A DNA stretch of 64,000 bases from Dolomedes plantarius (GCA_907164885.2 OU015496.1:161637109-161701108), one strand, 5' to 3'. Positions 33,236 to 45,506 are shown, counted from the stretch's first letter. Notes: a model not told the origin generated them from the letters alone. Numbers and translations are program-made.

Positions 33236-36200
33236 TTATTCATCAATGGGAAGAATACAAATATTTCTTACACTTCTCTTTAACATTTTTCCATTAGACA
33301 ATCGTAAATTTACAACTCTGACCTTTGTATCTGTACCATGAAAAAGTTCGGTAATCCTACCAGTCAACTATTTCGTACTCGGAAGGTTGTCATCCTTAAT
33401 TAATGCGAGAGCACCAATTTTTACATTATTTTTTTTAAACTTCCATTTGCTTCGCTGTTGTAGATTGTTCAAATAGTCTCGTTTCCACAACTTCCAAATA
33501 TGTTGGCTTAGTTTAGTTACCCGCTGCCATTTCATAAGTCTATTTTCAGGAATATTTATCAATTGAGGTTCAACAATGGAGGTGATGGGTCTGCCTATCA
33601 AAAAGTGACCAGGGGTCAATGTTTCAAAATCATCGAATTCCGATGACATGGGTTTAAGGGGTCGTGAGTTCAGCACTCCTTCAATTTCTGAAATGACAGT
33701 TAAAAATTCTTCTAGATTAAGATTCGAATTACCGACTATACGTTTTAAGTGGAACTTGAACGATTTGACCCCCGCTTCCCAGAGTCCACCGAAATTCGGA
33801 GATTTTGGAGGGATATGGTTCCATTCTATACCTTCGTTACTGAGATAATTAGCCAATGTTTCATCTGGGTGATTTACCAGTTGTTGTAGTTTTTTTTAGC
33901 TCTGCGTTGGCTCCAACAAAGTTTTTTGCGTTATCACTAAATATTTTAGAACTTCTACCTCTTCGACTAAAAACTCTTTTCAAACTGGCAATGAAAGCCT
34001 TAGTAGTCAAGTCCGAAACAAAGTCTAGGTGTGTTGCCCTGGTGCACATACAAACAAATATAGAAACATAGATTTTGTTGAGCACACCTTTCCTTTGATT
34101 CTTAAATTTTACAAAAAAGGGGCCGCAAAAATCTATCCCTGTCACATTAAAAGGAAAGTTGGGTACAACACGTTCCTCTGGCAAATCACCCATAATTTGA
34201 CTTGCTTCTCGAGGTTTGTTTTTAAAGCAAGTGATGCAATTATGTACAGTTTTACGACAAACATCTCTACCATTTGGTATCCAGAATTTTTGGCGAACAT
34301 GATACAATAGGGACTGTGGACCTATGTGCAAGTTTTTTAAATGAAAATATTTTACAACAGTTTGAGTAAATCGATGCTTGCTAGGAAGTACAATAGGGAA
34401 TTTTTCATTAAATCTTAGCTTAGATTTAGACAACCTACCTCCTACTCTTAATATTTTATCATCATCTAAAAAACAGTTTAATGAAGCCAATTTGCTATTA
34501 CCCTTAACAGACTTGCCACTTTTCAACCTTTTGATCTCTTCTGAATACTCACCTTCCTGTACATACTTAATAATAATGTTTTCAGCTTTAGTCAGCTCCA
34601 TATGAGTCAGACGACCGGTTTCCTTTTTCCCTGGATTTTTTACATTATGAATGAACCTGTAAACATGACTTAGAATACGAATTATTTTCACATAGTTATT
34701 ACTAAGATCAAGTATACTATTTAAAACACTTTTTTCATCAGATAAATTGATCAAAGTAATGCTTTTAGAATTAGTGTCACTTTTCATTTCAGAAAGATAG
34801 TTTGTTTCAGGAACATCAGGAACAACGTTTGTAACGGGCAGTTCACTGGATGTAAGAAATGGGGGGCCTTTTAACCACACTGAATTGTCCACAAGAGACT
34901 GAGCGCTGGTACCTCTAGACACTAAATCCGCAGGGTTTTCTCTACCTGGACAGTGATGCCAGGCATTGGTATCGGTCAGGGTTTTTATTTCATTAACCCT
35001 ATTTGCTACGAACTGTTTCCAGCGTTTGGTGGGACCTTTTATCCAATATAGCACTATTGTCGAGTCTGTCCAAAAATACACTGTTGACTGAGTTTTTTGG
35101 TCGATAGTTTCCTTGACTGTCTTGGTTAATCGTGCAGCTAACAAGGCACCTAGAAGTTCTAATCTAGGTATTGAAATCTTCTTTAGAGGGGCAACCCTGC
35201 TTTTAGATGTTACAAGATTGACCTCAATACCATTCTTTGTTAAAACTCGTAAATAAACAGCGGCACCGTATGCCACTTTGCTGGCATCAGAGAAACTGTG
35301 GATTTCAACTACATCACCAAACTCACTATTCGAGTTCAGCACAAATCGAGGAATTTTTAATTCTGCTAGACATGGAAGTTCGCTACACCACTGTAACCAT
35401 TCTTTTTGAACATCAGGAGGTAGATCTCCATCCCAGGGAATTCTCTGTAGCCACAACTGCTGAAAAAGACATTTTACACGTATGGTGAGCGGTGCCAATA
35501 GTCCCAAAGGGTCGAAGATTTTCCCAGCAGCTTGGAGAAGAAAACGTTTTGTATTTTTATCGTTGGACAAGAACTGAATTAAACCTTTAACTTCTATGGT
35601 GAAACAATCATCAGGGGTATTCCATGCCATTCCTAAAACCTTTGTTGAATTTGAACCTAAGCTAATGGATTCGTGTTGATGTTGGATATCAAACCCATCT
35701 TCCTTCCACTGTTTCATGAGATTTTCGTCGTTTGTAAACCATTTTCTAAGAAACATCCCGGCCTTCTGCAATATTTCCTTGGCTTTGTGGGAGACTTCTA
35801 GTGCAAGATCAAGGTTGTCGATGCTAGTGATAAAATCATCAACATACAGGCAGCGATCAAGGAGTTGTGTGGTCACAGGAAATTCACCTTTGAACTTTTC
35901 AATGTGTTTTCTTATGGTTGCAGATAACAGGAACGGACTGGCGTTTATCCCAAAAAGAACTCGTTTAAATCGGTACACTTCGATGTTTTCATTCATGCCA
36001 TTAGACCACAAAAAACGTACTGCATCTCTGTCCTTTTCTGAAAGGGAAATCTGTAGAAATGCCTTTTCAATGTCAGAAGTTAAGGCAATTTTGTTTAGTC
36101 TAAAGTTTATTAGAATATCAAAGAGGTTTGGATTCAAATTTGGCCCTGTCCATAAGCAATCATTTAAGGAAAGGTGACCAATGTCATGCGAGCTGGCATC

Positions 36201-37286
36201 AAAAACTACACGAGTTTTAGTAGTAAGTCGGTCTTGTTTCTGAACCGCCTGATGTGGCAAGTAATAAAGTGGTTTTTCCACCACGTCCTGATTTTTAGTT
36301 TCTTCCACCCTTTCAATGATTCCATTCTTTAAATAGTCATCAATAATTTCTTTGTACTGTGCATGCAACTCTGGGTTGCGATAAAATTTTCTTTGTAACG
36401 AGTGTAATCTTTGTTTTGACACTTTAAAGTTATCCCCTAATTGTTTAAAATCTCTTTTCCATGGCAGTTCTACTTCGTAACGACCATTGTGAAACGTAGT
36501 AGTTTCATTAAATATTTTAATGGCCTGATCTTGTTCCGTTAATTTTGGGTCATCATGTATTATACCAATAGATTCCAATTCCCAAAATGACTTTAGAGTG
36601 TTATCTATCGTATCACAGTTTTGAATTAAATAACAATGCATTTTATTTTGAGTTTGGATTTCCTTCAGAGACCCAGTAGCTATCCAGCCAAACACTGTAT
36701 CTTTCATAAACAACTTATCAGCAACTTTAAAGGAATCATTTTTAATAATCTTGAAAAACAGTTCAGCTCCAATAAGAGCATGTATTTTTCCTGGTCTAAA
36801 ATATGTAGCGTCTGCAAGTTCTATAAAGTCAGGTAATTTTACATCTGAAATATCCAAATAATGCGAAGGAGTTAAATCAGTTATTTTTGGAATAATAAAA
36901 AACTCAACACTTTCCTGGAAGCTATCATCTGCATTCGAAATTGTAGTATCAACTTTTGACTTTATTGTATGAACAGATCCATTTAAACCAGACACTGGCG
37001 CATTTACACATTTCTTTTTAATCCCCAAAATATCAGCACACTCATTCGTTAAACAATTTATATTCGAACCATTATCTAAAATACACCTAAATCTTTTCTT
37101 GTTTCCGGTAGAATCTTCAATATAAATATACGCTGTGCTTAACAAAATCGATTTGTTTTCTTTTTCCGAAATACTCAAAGTTTGAAACGCTAAGTTTTGC
37201 TCTTTTGGTTCTGTTTTCGCAGGACGGTTAAAACCACCAGAAATCGCACCTGCTGTTTTTGCTCTTTTTTCAGAATCAGCGATTTG
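33236..37286 (-). pseudogene. BEL/Pao pol: protease, RT, RNase H, integrase (two or three lesions)
   Basis: The frame begins directly after the gag stop and is open for 1105 codons from 37178 to 33861. Using 37178 as residue 1, the protease motif 'CILDNGSNI' is at about 33-40. The RT runs about 300-480 with 'RVVFDASS', 'SDIEKAFLQI', 'LFGINASPF' and catalytic YVDD at 445-448. RNase H follows ('FSDASKVAYGAA', 'LELLGALLAARL', 'FWTDSTIVLYW'). Then come the integrase zinc finger ('LHIGPQSLLYHV', 'CITC') and core ('GIDFCGPF', 'FSDNAKNF'). A +1 shift in an A8 run (33890-33897) moves the rest into another frame (33368-33856: 'SPNFGGLWEAGVKSF' with the catalytic E). A TAG at 33368-33370 then precedes about 45 further codons like the usual BEL tail, ending at 33236. 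As it stands no complete integrase can be made. Confidence 0.93.
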
Positions 37287-38483
37287 TTAGTTATGTAACA
37301 TCGTATGGTGTCTTCTACCACAGATTACACAAGAATATTTAGACTTGCAGAAATTAGAAGTGTGGTTTTTATTCAGACAGTTGATGCATAATTTTTTATC
37401 CTTTACCGTTTCAAATCTTCTATGTGTATCCATTCCCTGGAATACACTACATTTGTTCAAATAATGTGGATGTTTACATAAAACACATTCTTTAGGTTTA
37501 TATTTTTCATTAGCGTTAATCATTAAAGATTTTGTTTTGTTATAGGGGGAAGAAACTTTGTTTGTATTCTTTGCAAGGGGCATGCGATTTATACCTTCTA
37601 GTACTAAGCTTCTTTTTTCCAAGAAAGACATTAATGTATCAAATTTGGGAACTTCCTTGGAATTTAGATCTGATTCAAATAATCTTCGTGTTTCCCGATC
37701 AAGTTTTTGAAGTATAACACTGACTAAAAATATTTCCGATAAATCATTTTTCTCGTATTTCAAAACACTCAATGCTCTGATGTTTTTATTTATACAATCA
37801 ATTAAAGCTCTTAGTTCTTTAGTCGATTCATGTTGTAGTTTCTCGTAATTGAGAATCGCAAGAACATGTGTTTCAAGTAGTAAACGTAAATTTTCAAACC
37901 TTTCGGTTAAAGCATTAAACAACGAATCGAAAGAATCATCACATGACTCTATTTGTTTAGCATCGTCCTTTAGTGATGCGCGTAGATAATACAATTTTTG
38001 TGTTTCATTTAATACTTCATTATTAGTAATTAGATCATTAAATTGACTTTTAAATGTTGACCAGTCCTCTATTTTCCCATTAAAAGTAGGGAGAGGTATT
38101 TCTGGTAGCTTAACTTTCGTTTCTGCTGTCTGTGCGTTACTTAGGGTTTCGCTGTTTCGGTTTCCATTATCAACAATACTAACAGCATTTTTAATTGAAT
38201 CAAGGAGGGTTTTGAAACTCACCTCCAATATCTCCAGGCGGTCTTCTGATTCACTTAAATCCTCTTCAGCTTCATTTATGTCACAATCAGCGTCATCTAA
38301 TAGCAGAGAACAATATTGTTCTCGTAAATCTTCCAGTCTTGATTGCAGACTTTCTATTTTACGCATTTTCACACTTAGTTCGCTCGGAGTAGTATTAACT
38401 TCCTCAGTTTGTGTTTTGCAGAACTGTTCCAATTTCGTAATATTGCCTTTCAAGGCACCCTTTAATCTATTTAATTTCTCCAT
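37287..38483 (-). CDS. BEL/Pao Gag
   Basis: Structural capsid/nucleocapsid protein of the retrotransposon, 398 aa, starting at the first ATG inside the 5' LTR (38483). Residues 35-110 are charged and helical. Residues about 128-200 hold the 'LPTFNGKIEDWSTFKSQF' segment typical of BEL Gag (DUF1759 region). Two zinc knuckles lie at the C-terminus: 'CINCLNKNHTSNFC' (366-379, CX2CX4HX4C) and 'CVICGRRHHTMLH' (385-397). A cysteine-rich stretch lies at 333-345. It ends in TAA at 37287-37289, and pol continues in the same frame right after it. The stop could be read through, or could be a mutation of a fused gag-pol. Confidence 0.93.
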   Translation of the reverse strand: MEKLNRLKGALKGNITKLEQFCKTQTEEVNTTPSELSVKMRKIESLQSRLEDLREQYCSLLLDDADCDINEAEEDLSESEDRLEILEVSFKTLLDSIKNAVSIVDNGNRNSETLSNAQTAETKVKLPEIPLPTFNGKIEDWSTFKSQFNDLITNNEVLNETQKLYYLRASLKDDAKQIESCDDSFDSLFNALTERFENLRLLLETHVLAILNYEKLQHESTKELRALIDCINKNIRALSVLKYEKNDLSEIFLVSVILQKLDRETRRLFESDLNSKEVPKFDTLMSFLEKRSLVLEGINRMPLAKNTNKVSSPYNKTKSLMINANEKYKPKECVLCKHPHYLNKCSVFQGMDTHRRFETVKDKKLCINCLNKNHTSNFCKSKYSCVICGRRHHTMLHN

Positions 38484-38518
38484 AGGTCGTTGGTCTACTG
38501 CGGATCTGGCGGAACACT

Positions 38519-38743
38519 TGTCTTTTAAGATAGACTATTTAGATGTGAGTAGACCATAAACATTGACGACGGACCAGTTGTTAGTAATTAACAACGCTTT
38601 TATTAATCAAATGATTTTAAACAAAGTAAATGGGGAAATTTCCCGCTCGTGGAATGACATCCACACAAAGCAACGTTTTGGCTACTACTGAAGTATTTTT
38701 GTCTACGTCATATCAGACGCCGCCTAGCGCATGCGCTCAGACA
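38519..38743 (-). repeat. BEL 5' LTR
   Basis: 225 bp, apparently identical to 32802-33026. It should contain the promoter of the element. Confidence 0.97.
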
Positions 38744-38972
38744 TGTTTATTGTCAGATTGTTTTGTACTTTTAATTTTATGTAAGTATATTTATAGGAAA
38801 TAAAAAGAATAAAATGTTTTATGAACTAAATCTATATCATTTATAAAAAATTGGAACAGATCCAATTATATTTGTATGGGTCTGTATCAAAATAATTGAC
38901 TCGTTATACGGCTTTTCGCTTTAGGGCCAACTTTTCCGGAACGTATCTAGGCCATAAAGCGAGGTATGGGTG

Positions 38973-39423
38973 TAATAAGAACAGTTGTACGAATATTTCA
39001 TCAATTACTATTAAAATAAAATTCAAATAGGGAGGAACTCAAGAAGACAAGATCTGCAAAAAGTGAAGGAATTGATAAACTTGCCTAACTTTATGTAAGT
39101 AAAGTTACTTACATAAAAATATATATATAAAGTTTAAAATTTGTACATTATCACATGAAAGGTATAATTACATAGTTAAAACAACCTGAATAAAAAATAT
39201 TTAAGTAAATAACAGCAAAAAACAAAAACAAATTTATGCAAAATAAGAGAAACTCCAATAAAAAAGATTGTAGCAAGAGTGTATCAAGTTCATTTTGTAC
39301 TTGTATCTAAGAAAGACGTCACTAAACTCGTGAACAACCATTTGCCGGGATCTGCAAGCAGACTCTGGTCTCTTAAACAACAGACCAGTTGATCTCTACC
39401 ATGGTTGTAAGAACTATTGTGCT
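38973..39423. other. Intergenic, nothing recognised
   Basis: AT-rich; no motif recognised. Confidence 0.5.
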
Positions 39424-39776
39424 AAATATACGGTCCACCTGTGCTAATATACGGTCCACCTGTTTTACGATATTCACAAAAGAGCGATACCGTCGTTAAA
39501 TGCGATTATGTTATTTTCATGCAGTGGTACATCTCAATGCTATACAGACTGGGTTTGGCCCACTGCCAAAATTATAACTCACGAGGACGGATGGACGGAT
39601 GGTTTTAGCGTCTGAAATTTTGCTTACCGAAGGACCGTTATGGTGGAACGTAATCCTGCATTAAAAATTTCCTGCCTCATCAGCTGATCCACCATCATTT
39701 TATGCGCCAATACTGGAATTGGTCTACAGCAGATGGAGGGAAAGAATCGCCAAATGGTAGTGGACCGTATATTGTG
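39424..39776. mobile_element. Probable MITE with ATATACGGTCCAC ends
   Basis: The left end contains AATATACGGTCCACCTGT, present twice (a 22-bp tandem duplication near 39427 and 39449). The right end has the inverse GTGGACCGTATATTG. No coding potential. Confidence 0.6.
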
Positions 39777-40405
39777 AATTAACCACGTTACCCTTATACT
39801 TCATTACACTGCTTTTTATTAGATGTTTTATAAATGGTATACCAAACATACGAACAAAAAATTCTAAATTGTTTTTCCCTTCTTGGAAGAAGATTGGGGT
39901 GCATATTGCGTGTGTGCAAATTCCTTGTTAAAAGTTAGGAACAATTCCGTTCGTCCAACAGAACTTTGCTTTAGACAGTAAAACAAGAGTCTGTAAAAGA
40001 CGGCAAAGTTTCAGATATTCAGCTTCTTTATTGTTTGCGTATTTTGTTAAATAAATTGTATTTCCTTTATTATCACAGATAAATAGTTTTATCACAATTA
40101 TATATTTTTGATTACTATTAAATATAAATAATTATTTTTAACCTATGAATTATATTTAAAAATTAGTCAATATATATATTTTAACGCAGTGCATCTGTTA
40201 ACGTTGTATATATTCCAACCCATGTTTAGCTACGGGATATTCTATTCTCAGTTTGTTTGGAATTACAGATTTACCCTTTTATGCCCAACTTTTTTTTAAC
40301 AATTTTATTCATTTTTGATCTGCGTAGACCTCTTGCTAGGAATGTTTTAAATACATTTTAGGTGTCAAATAGACCACCGTTGCCATATTTATTAAGTTAT
40401 TCCAC
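39777..40405. other. Intergenic, nothing recognised
   Basis: AT-rich sequence between two inferred elements. Confidence 0.5.
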
Positions 40406-41785
40406 GTCCTGTTTATGGGACACTGGGCTTACATGTGAGCAAATCGCGGTTGTACTTGAAATTTTAAGAAGTGCAAATTTTTAATAATTTATAATGATTC
40501 AATTAAATAAAATGGACTTATTTATTAAAAATGGATTTAATATTTCAAATTTTATCATTTTTACATAATCTATATTGAGTAATAATAAAAATTATAAAGT
40601 AGGAACAGTTATTTTGCATGTAGTTTGCTTGTTTGTAGGTTGTAGAATGTTTCGTAGTTTCGTGTATTTATCTATCTTTTTTGTCGATTTTATTATTGTC
40701 AGAGAAATGAAGACACTTCAATATTTCTTCAAACTTGTTTCTTCTCATTGCATTAGCGACAGCAATATTTTTAGTGTCATCACTATTCTCCCAGAACATT
40801 CTTCGGCGGGGAACATCAACATATCCACTTAGAATCAAAATCCCGATGAATACTCTCATTTCTTAGGACGTAACATCAAACAAGTGGTTGCCTTTCTGCC
40901 TAGAATACAACTTAGTGTGGAAAACAATATAATCAACAACATCGTCATCAAAAATTTTTTCAAAAAGGCTGCATAGAGTCTCAGATCATGGAATTTCATT
41001 ACTCGATTCCAGTCTTCATTCCATTCCCATTTTTCTTTTTGAGACTCAGTCAAGTCCCTCTTTGTCCATTTTATTTCCAGAATGATTTTTTTCTTCTTCG
41101 GTGGTGATGCGTTATCTTCATTGATGCTATTATCATTCTCAATATCATTACTATCCAGAACTACATTTGATTTGCTGAGAAATCTTATTTTTGCGTTTGC
41201 CCGTAACTGATTGCCAGTGAGATTGTTCATAGTGACACAGTCTTCTTCCCCACTGTCCGCATCACTGTTTTCAGCAACGTTAGGTGGTTCTTTAAACATA
41301 CGAACTGCTCCATCAAAGTCATCATCATAATTTTCTTCGAGTTCTTGTAACAAGGAGATAGCTTCTTTTATGGTTAGGAATCTAAAAAACGATAAAATTT
41401 TCCAATGAATCACAAATTAAATTCCTTTTATACGCACAAAGTAATATAAATCATATTTTATTTTTAATAAGCTACATAATTTTAAAAAATTGCATTTCTA
41501 GTGAAACTAATATTTTATTGAAACTGAATCAAATTTATTTTGTCAACTTTCCGGACTTTTTATACTTTTATAATGTGTACACAAATTTTTGTGAACATAT
41601 ATTGTGCAATTTAAATAATTATTATACAATAATAATATAAGAAAGAAATGCATTTTGAGATTTTATCATATAAAACAAGCGTATTTCAAATGAAAATGCT
41701 CGTTCATAATTCCTAAGACTGTTACAAAAGTTTTAGGCTTAATGTACACACGACTTCCCAGTGTCCCATGAACAGGATTAATCGT
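40406..41785 (-). mobile_element. piggyBac-like element, internally truncated
   Basis: Subterminal inverted blocks CCTGTTTATGGGACACTGGG (about 40410) and CCCAGTGTCCCATGAACAGG (about 41757) frame a piggyBac-type transposase N-terminus on the minus strand. Exact outer ends and a TTAA duplication were not resolved. Confidence 0.7.
40600..41413 (-). pseudogene. piggyBac-derived transposase, N-terminal part only
   Basis: The piece 40856-41413 begins in 'FLTIKEAISLLQELEEN', followed by an acidic, low-complexity region and 'WEWNEDWNRVMKFHD'. The next piece (40668-40859, shifted) has 'MRVFIGILILSGYVDVPRRR' and 'NKFEEILKCLHFSDN', the opening of the DDE_Tnp_1_7 domain. Another shift near 40672 reveals 'DKYTKLRNILQ'. 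Everything after that, including the catalytic aspartates, is absent. A small upstream exon with donor GTAAGT may lie near 41930, but its phase does not fit cleanly. It is not functional. Confidence 0.8.
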
Positions 41786-42485
41786 GATTGTACAACAATG
41801 ATATTGTTCTTTTAGCAAAAGAACTTTACAGAAGACTTCTATGATCTATTTTAAATATATCATTTTAAATTAGATTAATTTTATGAATAAGAAATTCTCA
41901 AAAGACACTTACTTTTTTGCGGCTACCCATGGTGTGAGAACACTTGTATCACTTGTCTGAAAATAACTTGAAATAATTTAATTCCAATGTCCGTCTAGTG
42001 GCTCCATCTGGTTTTGAGAAGAAGCACAACTCTTAAGCTTATGAAAAACAGCTTTAAGAAAAGGATATATGCATTACAGGCTTTCCTCTCCAATATCTAA
42101 CAAGTGTCCTATATTTTCGCTACTGGGCATAAATGGTTTAACAAATATATACTTTGGAATTAATTTTTATTGCACTTAAAAGTAGATATTAAGTTCATGG
42201 TCAGTATTTTCCGAAAGTCTTTTCGTTTCAATTTAATATTTTCAAAAACAATTCTAATTTTGTCTCCACAGATGCCAATTTTTGCCGCTGCAAAAATATA
42301 ATTACCGAAGAAGTTGAATTTATAAAAACGTCAGGTTCTTTATTTAAACGTCTACTTTCGTATGAAAAAAAACAATTGAAAACTGTGCAGTTGTTATCCT
42401 CTAAGCAGAAGTTGCCGGATGGGAAATTCAACGTAGTTTAACATGGAAATGTAAGATCTGCGAGTTCAAATGAAGCGCTGCTTAA
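41786..42485. other. Intergenic, nothing recognised
   Basis: The minus frame 42228-42431 carries no known motif. Confidence 0.45.
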
Positions 42486-42899
42486 GGCTACTGTGTACTA
42501 ACCCTATTAAATTCGCTCACCTGAATGTTAACTTATGGATAAAATGTGTCCAAGGATTGCCGACTTGGATTGAAATTTTTTTTAATTGTACTCCGTAAAA
42601 GGGAAAGCAATTTTACACCTTGGAGCATTTTTTGTTTAAAAAAATTCAAATATTTTAAAATTTAAATTATTCGGGGGAAAAATCTGGTATAGTGTATTTT
42701 ATAGGCTCATGCACTCCTTTGGTGGACGGAATTCATAAAATGAATCCTGTTGCAAGGTGCAGAAACGTTCAGGCTAACCTAAAATTCGATTTTTATTGGA
42801 TTATCAGCATTTATGTAGCTGTAAAAATTAAGACAAATTTTCTCCATAGGGTAACATTGAGGTGAGCGAATCCAGTGGGTTAAGTACACAGCAGCTTTA
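42486..42899. mobile_element. MITE, copy 2 of the 17548-18190 family
   Basis: The left end CTGTGTACTAACCCTATTAA and the right end GGGTTAAGTACACAGCAG form an imperfect inverted pair. Internal blocks such as TGTTGCAAGGTGCAGAAACG and GGATTATCAGCATTTATGTA match copy 1. This copy has the middle block once. Confidence 0.8.
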
Positions 42900-43244
42900 A
42901 TAAGAGAACTCGCAAAACATCATATACCGTAGAGTTTTATCTTTAGAATACATTTTAAAATTTTTCTCAATAAGAAATTGTATGATATAATTGGTACATC
43001 ACTTACCACCCCAGAACTTCAATTCCAATGGTTCCGCAAATGGAAAAATTTTCTGTAAGTATTTTTCCAATCACAGACTAACGTACTCCTATTACTGATA
43101 TTTGTTTTCTGTATATGAATGTAAATATTTTAGAACAGAGAGTCTTCAGGTTTGATGTTTTCTCAGTTGATAATGTTTTACGGGGTATTTTATAGCTGGT
43201 GTGTATTACGACAATAAAAAAATTGTTTTTGAAAAACATCGTAT
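42900..43244. other. Sequence related to 46808-46990
   Basis: Begins TTAATAAGAGAACTC like 46811 and shares scattered blocks with it, so the MITE copies here seem to have landed in or near another repeat. No gene. Confidence 0.45.
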
Positions 43245-43385
43245 TTAAAGAAAAGTTCAGACTATCTGAGATTATCATTTTTCTTGGATTATTGTCATTT
43301 AGGTAGGTGTCAAAAGTAGACAAATTTTCTCCATAAGCTAACACTGAGGGGAGCGAATACCATAAGGTTAGTACGCAGCAGCCTC
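43245..43385. mobile_element. MITE fragment, 3' half
   Basis: Shares the right half of the family at 17548 and 42486 (GACAAATTTTCTCCATAAGC, then GTTAGTACGCAGCAGCC). The left half is missing. Confidence 0.7.
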
Positions 43386-43754
43386 AATGGGTTCCAGAAC
43401 ACAATATTCTCAAAAAATTATTTTTGCTTTAGCTCAAAACATACTATAAAGCTTCAGGGGTTAAATAAAACAAACCATATATTTCTGCGATGAATGCATT
43501 GCTATAAACAATATTTTAAAGCTTTACTGTATATGCTTTATCTGCTGTTACTTTACAGTCTGTGGGTGTTAAAGCTATTTATCGCAGATAGGAATTTTTT
43601 TGTGATTTGAATTTTTAAAAGGATATGGCCAAACGTAGCATAAACGTACATTGCATGAAATGGAAGAGATAATACTGTAAATTATATAGATATACTAATT
43701 ACCGCAAAAATTCAGGTTCATTTGTCTCAGTTAATACCTATGATAAGCCTTATA
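43386..43754. other. Intergenic, nothing recognised
   Basis: AT-rich spacer before the next Tc1 element. Confidence 0.5.
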
Positions 43755-44966
43755 CACTGAAGTGCCACTGAATTAGGGATACCTACCTAGTAACGAGTTG
43801 GGCATCATCTGGCCTTGATAACGGCTTCACACAACGAGGCATAGATTCAACAAGTTTCTGGAAACGTTCCACGGGAATGGATTGCCAAATATTGGCTAAA
43901 GCTGTCCATAATTCAGTAAGGTTCTTTGGTGCTGTGTGATGGCCTTTCACGCCTTGTTCCAACACATCCCAAAGATGCTCAATAGGATTTAAGTCTGGGC
44001 TTCTAGGTGGCCAATTCATGACAGAGAAGTCAGAGGAATGCTCAGAGGAGTAGCCAACGAGGACTCGTGAGAGGTACAGTTGTCTTGCTGGAAAACTCCA
44101 TTACCGTGCGGATAACAGAAAAGCATAAACGGATGGAGGTGATCACCCAGCAACTCTACGTACCGAATTGCATTGAGGGAGGTTGGTACACGCACCAAAG
44201 ATCCCAAACTGTGCCACGAAAAATCACCCCAGACCATGATTGAGCCACCATGGCCTTGTACAGTTCCAGCCAGGCATGCAGGAACCATGGCTTCATGAGC
44301 CTGACGCCATATTCTCAGCCACCCGTCGGAGTTAAGTAGTCGGAATCGAGACTCATCACTCCATGCTACTCGTTTCCAGTCCTCTACACTCCAGTCTCTG
44401 TGCTGCTCTTGCCCAGGCAAGACATGCAGCCCGATGGCGAGTATAGAGCAATGGTACTCTCGTAGGTCGACGGCTCCCGAAACCCATACGGTGAAGCGAG
44501 CGTTGCACAGTCCGTTTACTGACTGTACGACTGGCAACGTCATTAAACTGGGTGGTAATTTCAGCTAATGTTTGGCTTCGCTGGCTACGTACAATACGCC
44601 TGAGCCGTCTCTCACCACGCACTGTCAAGGCTAGTTGTCCTTTGCAGTTTGCCCGATCTCTAGTTTTTTTCTTCCATCCATGTATTCTTGGTATACTCTT
44701 GCCACTGTCGACCTTGTAAATCCTAGCTGTCTGACGATTTCGGAAATTGAATGGCCCGTGTGTCGCGCACCTACGATTTGTCCGCGATCGAGGGCGTCTA
44801 AATCAGGCAGTTTACCCATACTGGCAATTCCAACAACTAATTCAGAACGGCCACAGTACGCGCTATATAAGCAGTTACCACAGCGCCCTCACTTACGCAT
44901 ACATGATGCGCAGCACTACACAATTTTAATAGGCTTTGCTATCCCTAATTCAGTGGCACTTCAGTG
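43755..44966 (-). mobile_element. Tc1-family element, degraded
   Basis: 1212 bp. The ends CACTGAAGTGCCACTGAATT and the inverse AATTCAGTGGCACTTCAGTG match exactly over 20 bp and are flanked by TA. The transposase is on the minus strand. Confidence 0.93.
43783..44819 (-). pseudogene. Tc1 transposase with frameshifts
   Basis: Starts 'MGKLPDLDALDRGQIVGARH' with a helix-turn-helix ('SISEIVRQLGFTRSTVARVY') in 44631-44819. It continues in another frame (44356-44628: 'TVSKRTVQRSLHRMGFGSRR'). Next come 'RVAWSDESRFRLL' and 'VFQQDNCTSHES' in 44016-44543, then 'WPPRSPDLNPIEHLWDVLEQ' in 43783-44019. All three catalytic residues are still readable but in different frames, so at least three indels or stops break it. 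Confidence 0.92.
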
Positions 44967-45505
44967 TATTTAAAATTTCTTGTAATTCTAATCCTAACAA
45001 AATTTTGCACCACCCCATTTTGCTCTTTTTTCATTAATGTACCCCCAGGATGATTCAAAATAAAATTTCCAAAAATATTTTCTCCACGAGCAAAAATTAC
45101 CCTTAAAAGAATTTTTTTATGCGATTTAAATTTTATAAATTGAATTTTTCATTAATCCAGATTTAACTTAACAGTAAAGCTGACACCGGCACTTTAATGC
45201 GAGCGAAATTAAATAACTAATAAAATAAGGTCCTAAGTTAACACAACAATCTCAACAGTACCGATTTTTTAAAAATTAGGATCTTCAATGGAGACACAAA
45301 TTGGCCCTGCACATTCCTTCAAAAAATGAAAGAATGGAAACAACGTCAAAGAATTTAAATTCTCGAAGGATAGTTTAGTACCAAGTTGTGTCTTACGTAA
45401 AGATTGTGTCTAACGTAACTCTCAGAAATTACCCTCATTTTAATCATAATTAGAGGTACACACATTTAATGAGAGTAAAACACATTTTTACTCTCTTTCT
45501 GTAAC

Positions 45506-45506
<1 letters not shown>
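44967..45506. other. Intergenic, nothing recognised
   Basis: AT-rich; no motif recognised. Confidence 0.5.

Larger units (their letters stand above)
32802..38743 (-). mobile_element. BEL/Pao LTR retrotransposon, recent insertion
   Basis: 5942 bp on the minus strand. The two 225-bp LTRs (TGTC...GACA) appear identical over their whole length by eye. A 5-bp target duplication TGTTT lies at 32797-32801 and 38744-38748. Internal order is LTR, gag, protease, reverse transcriptase, RNase H, integrase, LTR, the BEL/Pao order. Just inside the 3' LTR is a purine-rich stretch that may be the polypurine tract. I could not assign a tRNA primer site. Confidence 0.97.
32510..38972. mobile_element. Tigger-like MITE split by a BEL element
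   Basis: The left end CACCTATACCTCGCTGTACG and the right end (TAAAGCGAGGTATGGGTG) are inverted and flanked by TA. Subterminal 'TACGGC..TTTCGCT' blocks recur on both sides. Subtracting the BEL insertion leaves about 516 bp with no coding capacity. Confidence 0.85.

Noticed and set aside
35716..36177. Plus-strand frames inside the BEL pol region (also 33648, 34029, 35237, 38212)
   Set aside because: They are antisense shadows of gag-pol and show no protein motifs.
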